A DNA stretch of 64,000 nucleotides from RCC1774 sp050330855 (GCA_050330855.1 JBHJNL010000138.1:1-64000), one strand, 5' to 3'; positions 1 to 8,499 are shown, counted from the first letter of the stretch. The notes: a model not told the origin generated them from the letters alone. Made by a program: numbers and translations.

Positions 1-37
1 GAGAGCCACAAGTCGGGCAAGTCATCTCTATTCTCAT
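1..37 (-). CDS. Possible N-terminus of a zinc-ribbon protein, cut by window edge
   Basis: Read on the minus strand, an ATG at 37 (or 25) opens a frame that runs off the left edge and encodes a Cys-x2-Cys motif (MTCPTCGS). An AGGAG ribosome-binding sequence lies 5' of the first ATG. Such starts are common in IS1-type transposases and in small zinc-ribbon proteins, but only about 12 codons are visible, so the family cannot be decided. Confidence 0.35.
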   Translation of the reverse strand, partial: MRIEMTCPTCGS

Positions 38-150
38 CTGCTCGGCTCCTGAGAAAGTTCAATAACTATAGTCTTATTTTTCTCTATCCTTTACACTAAT
101 GCACTACCCAGTTTCCAAAGATTACGGAGGGGCGGGGATGTATTGACCCA

Positions 151-240
151 ATGCCCAGTATTCCCCCGGAAGATGCTCGCCAGCAGCGAACTGAAATTCG
201 GCTGGTACGCATCAATGATCAAAAAGTGGGTTCACTGTGA
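151..240 (+). CDS. Tiny ORF (29 aa) overlapping the next gene's start
   Basis: ATG at 151 follows a GGAGGGGCGGGG purine run by about 15 bases. The frame ends in TGA at 238-240, overlapping the GTG start of the following gene (GTGA). The peptide is charged (ends RINDQKVGSL) and I recognise no family. The overlap suggests translational coupling, but the frame stays open upstream to base 100, so this could equally be the decayed tail of an older gene. Low confidence as a real gene. Confidence 0.25.
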   Translation: MPSIPPEDARQQRTEIRLVRINDQKVGSL

Positions 241-761
241 TGATCACATCTGAGCAGCAGGACCAAGGTGAGACAGCCCAGAAACGAGAATGTTTTGAGC
301 AACTCCAGGTGTCTTGCAATATTCTGATGGCTAATTTAAGACGATCTGAGCGGAGGGTGCACAGATGGCAAAAACGATGTCAGGTGCTAGAAGTTTCTAA
401 TCATAGCCTGATGGATGAGTTAGAGAATGCCAAGAACAAAATGGCCCAATGGCAAAGAGATTTTGAACAACTTCAGGTCTCGTGTGACGCCCTGACCATT
501 GACTTGGGGCAGGCTGACAACGAAATTCTTCAGTTGCAGCGTAAGTACCAGACCCTTGAAGCATCTAACGAAAAGCTAAATAGAGTCTTGAAAGCGGCTG
601 GGCGTCAGTTAAAGACAGAACAAGTGATTGTCCTAAAGCGGATACCGGCTTGGCTCACAGTGGGTTTGATGCTGTTATCGACCAGTATAGGAGTGGTGAT
701 CGGTAGCGTAGTCTTAACGGATAATCAGTCCGGAAAACCCGTCGATCCAGTTAGCCGATGA
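237..761 (+). CDS. Coiled-coil protein with C-terminal membrane anchor and internal duplication
   Basis: A 174-aa protein starting at GTG. Residues 15-130 are heptad-rich coiled coil, and residues about 137-161 form one hydrophobic membrane segment, so it is probably tail-anchored. The coiled coil is a tandem duplication: FEQLQVSC occurs at 20-27 and again at 76-83, and RCQVLEVSN (47-55) matches KYQTLEASN (103-111). The period is 56 residues, exactly eight heptads. The DNA copies (about 293 and 461) still resemble each other, so the duplication is fairly recent. I do not recognise the family. A protein-like stretch in another frame continues past the stop to about 850, so the C-terminus may be frameshifted. 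Confidence 0.6.
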   Translation: MMITSEQQDQGETAQKRECFEQLQVSCNILMANLRRSERRVHRWQKRCQVLEVSNHSLMDELENAKNKMAQWQRDFEQLQVSCDALTIDLGQADNEILQLQRKYQTLEASNEKLNRVLKAAGRQLKTEQVIVLKRIPAWLTVGLMLLSTSIGVVIGSVVLTDNQSGKPVDPVSR

Positions 762-865
762 GGCTTCCCAATTTGGAATTGCTGCTACCGCCAACAACCC
801 CTTGACGGCTCTAATCAATATGCTGCGCTCTCAGTCAATATTTCTCTCTCGTAGCTAAGCGACCG

Positions 866-1474
866 TCAAGCGTTATCCTCACCCCAAAGTTTTGTGAGCC
901 GCTGATCGCGACCACAGGTGAACCGATAAAAGTGATACCAGGTGGCATTGGTCTGATAGTAGTTCTGATGGTAATCTTCTGCCGGATAAAACTCATTAGC
1001 GGCGACAATCTTTGTTTGCACGGGCTTCGAGAACTTGCCTGAGTTCTGGAGGGCTTGTTTAGAGCGCTCTGCTGCAGCGTTCTGCTCCTCTGAGGTAGGG
1101 AAGATGCTGGTGCGATATTGACTACCGCGATCGCAAAATTGCCCCCCACCATCTAACGGATCAACATTGTGCCAGTAAACCTCGAGCAATTCGTCGTAGC
1201 TGACCTGCGTGGGGTCATAGATCACCTGCACTGATTCGGCATGACCGGTGTTGCCGGAGGAGACTTCTTCATAGGTGGGATTGTCCTTGCTGCCGCCGGT
1301 ATAGCCTGAAGTCGTAGAAAGGACGCCCGGTAAATCATCGAAGGGTTTTTCCATGCACCAGAAGCATCCGCCAGCAAAGATGGCCTTGGCCGTATGTTGA
1401 GGATAAGCGGGGAGGGCGGTAGAGAGCAGGAAGTAGAGGGTGAGAGTTGCGATCGCAAACCAGCGCTTTAACAT
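866..1474 (-). CDS. msrA: Peptide methionine sulfoxide reductase A, exported form
   Basis: MsrA reduces the S-epimer of methionine sulfoxide in oxidised proteins, using a catalytic cysteine recycled by thiols. The signature GCFWC at residues 36-40 supplies the catalytic Cys37. The conserved SGYTGG, GHAE and DPLDGGGQFCDRG(S)QYR segments follow in the usual order. Unlike cytosolic MsrA, residues 1-26 form a signal peptide (basic MLKRW start, then a hydrophobic run), suggesting a periplasmic or lumenal enzyme. At 202 aa the length is normal for MsrA plus a leader. It stands alone on the minus strand. A HIP1 site lies inside the signal-peptide codons. Confidence 0.95.
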   Translation of the reverse strand: MLKRWFAIATLTLYFLLSTALPAYPQHTAKAIFAGGCFWCMEKPFDDLPGVLSTTSGYTGGSKDNPTYEEVSSGNTGHAESVQVIYDPTQVSYDELLEVYWHNVDPLDGGGQFCDRGSQYRTSIFPTSEEQNAAAERSKQALQNSGKFSKPVQTKIVAANEFYPAEDYHQNYYQTNATWYHFYRFTCGRDQRLTKLWGEDNA

Positions 1475-1601
1475 TTCGGCAATACAATAAAAAGACAGCT
1501 TTTTTATCCTAGACCCAGCGTTACCCCTGAAAGAGAACTGAGACTGTACAGATGTGAACTCATGACTTATGGTAACTCTGGCATAGGTTTAGAACGAGTA
1601 A

Positions 1602-2309
1602 ATGGCACAGTACAGCCCCGAGTATCAAACCCAAGTTCACTTAACGCTCTACGACTCGCCTGACCTGAAGGCGTTGGCGACGCAGGCACTGCAGGGGCGG
1701 CATCTGCAGCTCAATGAAGAAAGTCGCACTGAAACGGCTATCGAAGTGCGGCTCTGTGAGGATGCCTATTCCGGCTGGATTGCTCTTACAGATGTGGAAT
1801 CGCTTCAGCTTACGCCCACGCCCTATGTGCCGCCAAAGGTGACCGCAGTGCAAATTCAAGAGCGAATTGGAGATGCGATCGCATTTACCAAAGCAGCCAT
1901 GGCTGTCCCTAACACCTATCTATGGGGCGGTACCATTGGGCCAAACTATGACTGCTCAGGCCTCATGCAGCGAGCCTATGGCGACCAAGGGATTTGGCTA
2001 CCCCGTGATTCTTATCAACAGCAAGCATTTACGCAAACCATTGCAGAACCGGGATCAAAGCCTGAAGATTGCCTCAATGATTTACGGCCAGGGGATCTCA
2101 TCTTTTTCGGCAAACCAGAGAAGACCAACCATGTAGCCATGTATCTCGGCAATGGTGTATACATCCATAGCTCAGGCAAAGATCAGGGCCGCAACTGCAT
2201 TGAGATCGATCGCCTAGACGAAAGCGATACGGTACGCCAAGCCTACTATCGGCAGTTTCGAGGTGCGGGTCGAGTAGTGAGTAGCTATTGCCCCCCTAAA
2301 AAAGACTGA
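1602..2309 (+). CDS. NlpC/P60 cysteine peptidase with N-terminal SH3-like domain
   Basis: A cell-wall peptidase of 235 aa. Residues 1-75 resemble the bacterial SH3 domain of cyanobacterial gamma-D-glutamyl-diaminopimelate endopeptidases (the AvPCP/YkfC type), and residues 83-230 are the NlpC/P60 catalytic domain. The catalytic Cys118 sits in NYDCSG, His177 in KTNHVAMYLG, and a third polar residue, His189, in YIHSSG. The family cleaves the bond between D-Glu and diaminopimelate in murein stem peptides. No signal peptide is visible, as is usual for this subfamily, which suggests a role in recycling muropeptides. It is monocistronic. Confidence 0.9.
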   Translation: MAQYSPEYQTQVHLTLYDSPDLKALATQALQGRHLQLNEESRTETAIEVRLCEDAYSGWIALTDVESLQLTPTPYVPPKVTAVQIQERIGDAIAFTKAAMAVPNTYLWGGTIGPNYDCSGLMQRAYGDQGIWLPRDSYQQQAFTQTIAEPGSKPEDCLNDLRPGDLIFFGKPEKTNHVAMYLGNGVYIHSSGKDQGRNCIEIDRLDESDTVRQAYYRQFRGAGRVVSSYCPPKKD

Positions 2310-2352
2310 GTGAAACCGTTATTTCAGGCATGGAGGCACAATGACTAGTTTT

Positions 2353-2634
2353 CTATCGAGGCATCACATCATCCAATCGCGGTACCAAATGCGGCAACAG
2401 CGGCGAAAGTATCAACTCACCTAACCGAAATTGCTGCCTCTGATAATCTTCCCCGACTAACCGACACACCGTAAAAGTCGGCTGCTTCGGGCTACCAATA
2501 AACGCTCGCCCCCCCAACCCTCGATAATCGACAATCCAATACTCCGAAATACCCAACAGCGCATATTCCTCTACCTTGCGGGCATAGTCTGTCAACGCCT
2601 CAAAATCGAGAAGGCGCGAGGATGCAAGTGTCAT
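2353..2634 (-). pseudogene. Uma2-family (DUF820) nuclease, N-terminally truncated
   Basis: The 93 residues match the C-terminal half of Uma2 proteins, a PD-(D/E)XK-fold family greatly expanded in cyanobacteria: a Lys in YARKVEEY, then GISEYWIVDYRGLGG and FIGSPKQPT. Full-length members have about 190 aa. The N-terminal half, including part of the metal site, is missing, and I see no continuation upstream. An ATG with GGAGG before it sits at 2634, so the fragment might still be translated, but loss of the first half argues for a decayed gene. Confidence 0.7.
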
Positions 2635-2843
2635 CGTGACCCCTCCGATGGATCAATCGGCTCAATGTAATCACAAAACGTGCGGATGCGTAGATTAAAC
2701 ACAACTCAACACAAGACTGCAGCAATCAGGTGAGCCACCCCATCGTAATTTACTGCAATGTGAAGTATTGTTAAGGTAGTACTCATGTTTCTAGTCTCAG
2801 CTCCATTTTAAGACTCCTTTTTTAATTCCTGTACTTTACTGCT

Positions 2844-3647
2844 ATGAAAAACCCTGTATTGAGACGGTTTTTGACCGGCTGCTTGGCAGTCTTGATAAGT
2901 TTAGGTGTGATTTCAACGGCTCCAGCGGCGTGGGCGGCAGATGCCTCTGCATTACTGCCTACAGAGCCAACGGCAGTCTTGGACTTAGCGAAGTCGCTAA
3001 CAAGCCTTCAGAAAGCAGACCTAGAGCATCATCTAGATGAGTTCGAGCAAGAAACAGGCTGGAAGCTAAGGGTGCTAACGCAGTTTGACCGGCTGCCAGG
3101 GCCGGTCATTAAAAAGTTCTGGAACCTCGACGATCGCAGCGTTTTGTTGCTCGCTCTCCCCCAGGAGGGCAATATCCTCAACTTCAACATTGGCGATGCT
3201 GTGTACCAGATTCTGCCCCGCAACTTTTGGATGGAAGTTCAAAATCGCCTTGGCAATAAATACTACGTTCAAAAAAATGGTACAGACCAAGCTATCCTGA
3301 CAGCCATTAACTCGATTGAGGTTTGTCTGCGACGGAATGGCTGCAGTGTGATGCCCGGAATCTCAGATGAGCAATGGATTTTTACGCTGATCGCGTCCGT
3401 GCTTGGGGGCGTCATTTGTGGCTTTGCGGCTCATCCTCGCGATGCTGACGAACTCTTTTCATGGCGCTGGGCACTGATGTTCTCGCCACTATGGGGCATT
3501 TTGTTTATCGCCTTTGGGGTGGCCCCGGTGATGGCACGCACATCTGAGTGGATTCCATTGGCACGGAATATTGCAGGCTTTGTGGTGGCTTGCTTAGGGG
3601 CTATTTTGGTTGCCCCTGGCCCATCGACGACAACAGAAGAACCTTAA
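2844..3647 (+). CDS. psb32: TPM-domain protein, Psb32-like photosystem II repair factor
   Basis: A 267-aa protein with a signal peptide (residues 1-32, ending AWAADA), a lumenal TPM domain (about 38-175) and two or three C-terminal membrane helices (about 180-260). The order signal, TPM, membrane anchor and the sequence around AVLDLAKSLTSLQKADLEHHL match cyanobacterial Psb32, the relative of plant TLP18.3, which protects photosystem II from photodamage and speeds its repair. The family assignment (TPM) is firm; the Psb32 name is inferred from architecture. The next gene starts 3 bases after the stop codon, suggesting an operon. Confidence 0.8.
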   Translation: MKNPVLRRFLTGCLAVLISLGVISTAPAAWAADASALLPTEPTAVLDLAKSLTSLQKADLEHHLDEFEQETGWKLRVLTQFDRLPGPVIKKFWNLDDRSVLLLALPQEGNILNFNIGDAVYQILPRNFWMEVQNRLGNKYYVQKNGTDQAILTAINSIEVCLRRNGCSVMPGISDEQWIFTLIASVLGGVICGFAAHPRDADELFSWRWALMFSPLWGILFIAFGVAPVMARTSEWIPLARNIAGFVVACLGAILVAPGPSTTTEEP

Positions 3648-3650
3648 TAT

Positions 3651-4088
3651 ATGGCTGAACGCTGTCTGAGAACCCAAGGAAGCCTTGAAACCCTAGCACT
3701 GCGATTGCTACCCGGTGCTGATGTTCGCCGAGAGATAGAGGCCATTGCTAAACGAGAAAAAATTAGTTCAGGTGTGATCATGGGGGCCGTGGGCAGTCTG
3801 TCTCATGTTCAGTTGCGCTTTGCTAACGCGCAAGCACCCACAGTATTAGTTGGCAGTCACGAAATCTTGACCCTATCGGGCACCGTGAGCGAAGACGGCG
3901 TTCACCTGCACATGACGGTTGCCAGTGCCCACGGAGATTGTAAAGGGGGACACCTCGTTGACGGTTGCCAAGTCAACACAACCCTTGAGCTGGTGATCGC
4001 GGTGCTGCCAGCGGTGCGTTTCACCCGTAGCCTCGATCCAGCTACGGGATACCCAGAACTCAATATCTCTCCTGCAGATCTGTCATAG
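3651..4088 (+). CDS. PPC/DUF296 domain protein
   Basis: A 145-aa protein that is essentially one PPC (plants and prokaryotes conserved, DUF296) domain. The signature GVHLHMTV (83-90) followed by GGHLVDG (99-105) contributes the clustered histidines His85, His87 and His101, which bind a metal in solved bacterial members. In plants the domain accompanies AT-hook DNA-binding proteins; the role of stand-alone bacterial versions is unknown. It lies 3 bases after psb32, so the two are probably co-transcribed, but no functional link is known to me. Confidence 0.85.
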   Translation: MAERCLRTQGSLETLALRLLPGADVRREIEAIAKREKISSGVIMGAVGSLSHVQLRFANAQAPTVLVGSHEILTLSGTVSEDGVHLHMTVASAHGDCKGGHLVDGCQVNTTLELVIAVLPAVRFTRSLDPATGYPELNISPADLS

Positions 4089-4111
4089 CATTTCTCTGAA
4101 ATCGGTAAGCA

Positions 4112-4969
4112 TTAGGAGTAGAGGAGCCACGCAAATTTGCCCACGCCGAGCCAGAAATACAGGAGAAGTGCGATCGCAAACATCCACACACACACACCCA
4201 TCGCAACCCAATCTGTCTTCGTCAACACCGACTCATGCAAGTAGGTGCGATCAGCACTGCCTGAAAACGCCTTCGACTGCAGCACCACCTCTAGCTTTTG
4301 CGACTTCATCATTGCCCCCAAAATCAGGGGCACCGCCACACCACCATAAACCTGAATTTTTTGCAGTGGGTTCATCTGCTCAACCGCCAGGCCGCGCAAC
4401 CGCTGGGCCTCAACAATACTCTGCAGCTCTTCAAACAACAACGGGAAAAAACGCAGCGTTGAAGAGAATACAAACACAATCTTGTAGGGGATTTTGACCT
4501 TCACCAGCGCCACAATCATATTGTTGATGTCGGTGGTCAGCATCGCCAACGGAATCACCAAAACCATCGTCAGAGTCTTGAACACAATATTTAAGCCATA
4601 GAGTGTTCCTTCGGCTGTCATGCTAGCACCCCCCAGCCAGAGCCAAGTTTTCGGTAGGGTCAATAGCGGAGTCAGTTTAGTCTTATGAGTGAGCGCCATC
4701 ACCTGCTCAACGTTGAAGAACCCCATACTCAGCAACAAGAACAAGTACAGCGGAATCATCACTTTCAGCAGCGTGGTGAGATAGCTCGGCTTCACGCCCA
4801 CGAGCAGGCTTGAGACAATCACCGATATCGTGAGCAGACCGCCTGAGATCGGACTCTCCCAGAGAAATGCGATCGCAGTCACAAGCGTCACGATCACGAG
4901 CTTGGCCCGGAAGTCAAGGCGGGTAAAGATTGAATCGCGGGTAACGGTTTGCAGTCGAGTGACAGCCAT
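4112..4969 (-). CDS. Energy-coupling factor transporter T component (EcfT/CbiQ family)
   Basis: A 285-aa membrane protein with five or six predicted helices and a long cytoplasmic stretch carrying the A-R-G signature AQRLRG (188-193), which couples to the ATPases of ECF vitamin/metal importers. No EcfA ATPase or S component lies nearby, so it probably works with a shared module, as solitary cyanobacterial T components seem to. The substrate cannot be read from the sequence. The ATG at 4969 has upstream purines (GAAGGTGC) and is the only sensible start. Confidence 0.88.
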   Translation of the reverse strand: MAVTRLQTVTRDSIFTRLDFRAKLVIVTLVTAIAFLWESPISGGLLTISVIVSSLLVGVKPSYLTTLLKVMIPLYLFLLLSMGFFNVEQVMALTHKTKLTPLLTLPKTWLWLGGASMTAEGTLYGLNIVFKTLTMVLVIPLAMLTTDINNMIVALVKVKIPYKIVFVFSSTLRFFPLLFEELQSIVEAQRLRGLAVEQMNPLQKIQVYGGVAVPLILGAMMKSQKLEVVLQSKAFSGSADRTYLHESVLTKTDWVAMGVCVWMFAIALLLYFWLGVGKFAWLLYS

Positions 4970-5001
4970 TATTGCACCTTCAGGATGAGATGAAAATAGC
5001 C

Positions 5002-5208
5002 CTAAATGTCTTTCTCACTTAGGTTTGCAACTTTCATGAAATGCCTGAGTAGTCCCGGCTTCAAAGATTTATTGCCATGTATAGGCACAGAAATCCTGGC
5101 TGAACTACCTGTCTTTCCATATATATGGTGGCTTCCATTGATGCGAAGGCAAGTCCAGCCATTTTTTTCTAAGATTTTGGCAAACGCTTTGCCTGAGATT
5201 GATCTCAT
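5002..5208 (-). CDS. hicA: HicA toxin (mRNA interferase)
   Basis: A 68-aa protein with the compact dsRNA-binding-like fold of HicA: an N-terminal helix (AFAKILEKNGW), then GSHHIY carrying the catalytic histidine (27/28), then SVPIHGNKSLKPGLLR. HicA cleaves mRNA and is neutralised by HicB. Its ATG overlaps the end of the upstream antitoxin gene by 4 bases (5205-5208), so the pair is translationally coupled in the order antitoxin then toxin. Confidence 0.92.
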   Translation of the reverse strand: MRSISGKAFAKILEKNGWTCLRINGSHHIYGKTGSSARISVPIHGNKSLKPGLLRHFMKVANLSEKDI

Positions 5209-5405
5209 ATAGCAATCTCAAAGACTTGAGAAAACTCATCAATCTCCAGCTCATTGTCATCAACGAGTAGGCAGCCTTCTACCGCTTCATAGAGATTTTG
5301 AAGCAGTTCTTCAAAGGTGTCGCCTTGGGTTGCACAACCAGGGATAGAAGGCACCTCAGCCCAATAGCCCTCCTCTTCAGTATGAACAATCACTTTAACT
5401 TTCAT
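5205..5405 (-). CDS. hicB: HicB antitoxin, short form
   Basis: A 66-aa protein with the HicB partial RNase-H-like fold: MKVKVIVHTEEEGYWAEVPSIPG-C-A-TQGDT-F-EEL, then an amphipathic helix. It lacks the C-terminal helix-turn-helix or ribbon-helix-helix seen in longer HicB, so autorepression must rely on another route or be weak. It precedes hicA with a 4-base overlap. The pair lies between the EcfT gene and ilvC, all on the minus strand, but 94 bases separate it from ilvC. Confidence 0.92.
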   Translation of the reverse strand: MKVKVIVHTEEEGYWAEVPSIPGCATQGDTFEELLQNLYEAVEGCLLVDDNELEIDEFSQVFEIAI

Positions 5406-5499
5406 AGTGAAACGCTTTTACTCTCGTAAAGAGGGATACGTCAAGATCGCACCCCCCAGACTCACTATTCTAAGATAATGACTTTTTCTCAGACTATTG

Positions 5500-6495
5500 C
5501 TAGTCCTTTGGTATCCAGCTAAACATCGCTCTGAGATCTTTACCGACTTCCTCAATCGGGTGCTCAGCTTCGCGGCGACGCATCGCGGTAAATCCCGCTT
5601 TGCCCGAAACATTTTCCAGCACAAATTCGCGAGCAAACTGCCCGGTCTGGATCTCTTTCAAGACCTTCCGCATTTCAGCACGGGTATCGTCATTGACGAT
5701 GCGAGGGCCGCGAGTATAGTCACCATACTCCGCCGTGTTAGAGATACTGTCACGCATCTTGGCAAGACCACCCTCCACGACCAAATCAACAATCAGCTTG
5801 ACCTCGTGAAGACATTCAAAATAAGCAAGTTCAGGCTGATAGCCCGCCTCAACCAAGGTTTCAAACCCAGCTTGAATCAACGCGCTTAAGCCACCACAGA
5901 GAACGGCCTGCTCACCAAACAGATCCGTCTCAGTCTCTTCTCTAAAGGTGGTCTCAAGGACGCCGCCACGGGTACCGCCAATACCCTTCGCGTAGGCCAT
6001 GGCGCGATCGCGAGCCTGTCCGGAGGCATCCTGATAAACCGCGAACAACGCCGGAACGCCCTGACCTTCGGTAAACGTCCGTCTCACCAAATGACCGGGA
6101 CCCTTGGGGGCCACCATCACCACATCAACATTGTCTGGGGGCAGCACTTGGGCAAAGTGAATATTAAAGCCGTGAGCAAAGGCCAACACATTACCCTCTG
6201 AAAGATGGGGCGCAATCTCTTCGGTGAAAACCGACTTCTGCACCTCGTCCGGCAGCAAAATCATGATGAAGTCAGCCGCCTTGGTGGCATCTGCCACAGA
6301 ATGAACCGCAAGGCCGGCATCGCGAGCCTGTTGCGCTGACTTGCTGCCCTCGTATAGACCGACGACAACGTTCATGCCGCTATCTTTGAGGTTCAGGGCA
6401 TGGGCATGGCCCTGGGAACCGTAGCCAATGATGGCGATGGTCTTACCCGCCAATAAATCTAGATTGGCATCGGCATCGTAATACATGCGGGCCAT
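5500..6495 (-). CDS. ilvC: Ketol-acid reductoisomerase
   Basis: This enzyme makes 2,3-dihydroxy-3-isovalerate (or the methylvalerate analogue) with NADPH in valine, leucine and isoleucine synthesis. At 331 aa it is the short class I form. The dinucleotide-binding loop GYGSQGHAHA lies at residues 24-33, the HGFNIHF motif near 109, and the metal-binding acidic residues fall in the FGEQAVLCGG and ECLHE segments. An AAGGAGAAT ribosome-binding site precedes the ATG. It is a single gene with no other ilv gene adjacent. Confidence 0.97.
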   Translation of the reverse strand: MARMYYDADANLDLLAGKTIAIIGYGSQGHAHALNLKDSGMNVVVGLYEGSKSAQQARDAGLAVHSVADATKAADFIMILLPDEVQKSVFTEEIAPHLSEGNVLAFAHGFNIHFAQVLPPDNVDVVMVAPKGPGHLVRRTFTEGQGVPALFAVYQDASGQARDRAMAYAKGIGGTRGGVLETTFREETETDLFGEQAVLCGGLSALIQAGFETLVEAGYQPELAYFECLHEVKLIVDLVVEGGLAKMRDSISNTAEYGDYTRGPRIVNDDTRAEMRKVLKEIQTGQFAREFVLENVSGKAGFTAMRRREAEHPIEEVGKDLRAMFSWIPKD

Positions 6496-6628
6496 TGGGG
6501 AATTCTCCTTCCAGCAATCGTAGAGTTGATCTGCAGGTTTATCATCTTACCGCTTAATGCTGGCTGATTTTCAAATCGCACCTGAGCAAAGGCGATCTCG
6601 CCCATGGGCATGGCCTCAGTCTGCAACG

Positions 6629-6808
6629 TTAACGAAACCGTCTCTTCCGGCGCATGGCGACCTCCTTCCGTTTTTTCTTCTCAATGGGTGTTTCAAAATA
6701 ACGGCGACGCTTCACGTCGGCTAAAATGCCAGCCTTCGAGACCTGTCGTTTGAACCGGCGTAATGCAGATTCAATTTTTTCATTTTGACCTAAAACAACC
6801 TGAGTCAC
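6629..6808 (-). CDS. rpsU: 30S ribosomal protein bS21
   Basis: A 59-aa, very basic protein. I place the start at the GTG at 6808, preceded by TAGGAG, giving VTQVVLGQNEKIESALRRFK, which aligns with S21 N-termini; the frame is open further upstream but that part is not S21-like. The Lys/Arg-rich tail (KKKRKEVAMRRKRRFR) is typical. S21 sits near the anti-Shine-Dalgarno region of 16S rRNA during initiation. It lies just downstream of an RRM gene on the same strand, the conserved cyanobacterial rbp-rpsU arrangement. Confidence 0.95.
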   Translation of the reverse strand: MTQVVLGQNEKIESALRRFKRQVSKAGILADVKRRRYFETPIEKKKRKEVAMRRKRRFR

Positions 6809-6860
6809 GACTCCTACAGTCCTGTCTATCGAAACAACCGGAGAGGAAGGCCACAGCAAT

Positions 6861-7127
6861 TTACCAAGTTTTATTGGGCCGTGACTCACGGGGGCGGGCT
6901 TTATTGACCTTCAACTGCCGTCCCATCCACTCGGCACCATCAAGTTCTGCAATCGCCGTTTCTTCTTCAGCATCACTCCCCATATCAACAAAGCCAAACC
7001 CTCTAATGCAACCTGTTTCTCGGTCAACGGGGAGGTGGACTTTAGCAACGGAGCCGTATTCAGCAAACACAGCTTTCAGTTCTTCTGAGGTAACCTCATA
7101 GCTTAGATTTCCGACATAAATACCCAT
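6861..7127 (-). CDS. RRM-type RNA-binding protein (Rbp family)
   Basis: An 88-aa protein that is a single RNA recognition motif: RNP2 is IYVGNL (3-8) and RNP1 is RGFGFVDM (about 42-49). It lacks the glycine-rich tail of the cold-induced cyanobacterial RbpA proteins and ends with a short basic stretch. It is followed by rpsU after about 52 bases. In other cyanobacteria rbp-rpsU pairs respond to cold, but no regulatory site was identified here. Confidence 0.92.
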   Translation of the reverse strand: MGIYVGNLSYEVTSEELKAVFAEYGSVAKVHLPVDRETGCIRGFGFVDMGSDAEEETAIAELDGAEWMGRQLKVNKARPRESRPNKTW

Positions 7128-7407
7128 AAATCATCTCCAATGCCAGAGCTTGACACAGCGTCTTAGGCAATCCACCCTCCACTCTGCAGCTCAAATTTTG
7201 CACCATTATCATAGCAACAAACCCCTCGGTCGCAATAGGCTACAGCCCATGCTCCCTATATAGAATCCTCTAAAGTTTGTAGATATTTACTGTCGCGTCC
7301 TTAACGGATACGAAAGATTAATCGTCTCATCTCTACAGATTTCGACTCGCAACCGCTAGCATAAAGCGAGGGTCACTTAGATCCTTGGCAAAACATCGCA
7401 GTTAATT

Positions 7408-8493
7408 ATGCAAAAGGTTGTTGTCGGTCTCTCTGGCGGCGTCGATAGTTCGGTGGCTGCAGCTAGTCTTCACCACCTTGGCTATGAGGTGATTGGACTC
7501 ACCCTATGGCTAATGAAAGGTAAAGGACAGTGTTGCTCAGAAGGCTTAGTCGATGCTGCACAGCTTTGCGAACAGTTGGGGGTTCCTCACCACGTGGTTG
7601 ATACCCGTGATCTTTTTCAGGCTGCCATTGTCGATTATTTGGTCACAGGGTACGAACAAGGCATCACGCCACTGCCCTGTTCACAATGCAATAAAACGGT
7701 GAAGTTTGGTCCCATGCTCACCTACGCCCAAGCCGAGCTAGACACTTCAACCATGGCAACGGGCCACTATGCCCGGATTCACTACGATGAGCAGCTCCAG
7801 CGGTATCAACTTCGACGTGCGGTCGATCTGCACAAGGATCAGTCCTATTTTCTCTACGACCTTAACCAAGAGATGCTGGCGCATACTATTTTCCCGTTAG
7901 GGGAACAAACCAAGGCCGAGACGCGCCGTATTGCGGCTGCATTCAACCTACAAACTGCCGAGAAACCAGAAAGCCAAGACCTCTGCTTAGTGGAGGCCCA
8001 TGGTTCGATGCAAACCTTCTTAGATCAATATATTTCGCCCAAGGACGGGGAAATCGTGGATCAACAGGGTCAGGTTTTAGGGCATCACCAAGGGGTCCAT
8101 CACTACACGATTGGTCAGCGGAAGGGGCTGGGTATTGCGGCGGCAAATCCGCTCTACGTGGTGGGTTTAGATGCCGTAATGAATCGAGTGATTGTGGGCG
8201 ATCGCAACTCTGCTCAAAGAACCGAATGCAAAGTCCAGCGCGTCAACTGGGTGTCGATGGCTCCACCCGATGCGCCCATCCGGGCGGAAGTGCAAATCCG
8301 CTATCGTACTCAACCCGTTCCAGTCACGGTTGTTCCACTAGACGAAGCCGGATTGCGGGTCAATCTCATCTTTGATGATCCTCAGTTTGGAATGACGCCG
8401 GGGCAGGCTGCAGTCTGGTATCAAGGCGAGACCCTGTTGGGGGGTGGCATCATTGAGCGATTCCCAGACAAAGAAGACTCCAATATCCTTTAA
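7408..8493 (+). CDS. mnmA: tRNA-specific 2-thiouridylase MnmA
   Basis: MnmA thiolates U34 of tRNAs for Lys, Glu and Gln. The PP-loop SGGVDSS (9-15) binds ATP. The nucleophilic cysteine is Cys94 in CSQCNKTVKF, and the second, persulfide-forming cysteine lies in SQDLCLV near residue 190. The HYARI and KDQSYFLY motifs are present. The length of 361 aa is normal. It is followed by an inverted repeat shared with the convergent COP23-type gene. Confidence 0.97.
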   Translation: MQKVVVGLSGGVDSSVAAASLHHLGYEVIGLTLWLMKGKGQCCSEGLVDAAQLCEQLGVPHHVVDTRDLFQAAIVDYLVTGYEQGITPLPCSQCNKTVKFGPMLTYAQAELDTSTMATGHYARIHYDEQLQRYQLRRAVDLHKDQSYFLYDLNQEMLAHTIFPLGEQTKAETRRIAAAFNLQTAEKPESQDLCLVEAHGSMQTFLDQYISPKDGEIVDQQGQVLGHHQGVHHYTIGQRKGLGIAAANPLYVVGLDAVMNRVIVGDRNSAQRTECKVQRVNWVSMAPPDAPIRAEVQIRYRTQPVPVTVVPLDEAGLRVNLIFDDPQFGMTPGQAAVWYQGETLLGGGIIERFPDKEDSNIL

Positions 8494-8499
8494 AGACAA

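Noticed and set aside
835..1152. 105-aa minus-strand ORF inside msrA
   Set aside because: It lies within the convincing msrA gene in another frame and has no domain.
2635..2843. Upstream half of the Uma2 gene
   Set aside because: I looked for the missing half on the minus strand and found only unrelated, stop-containing sequence.
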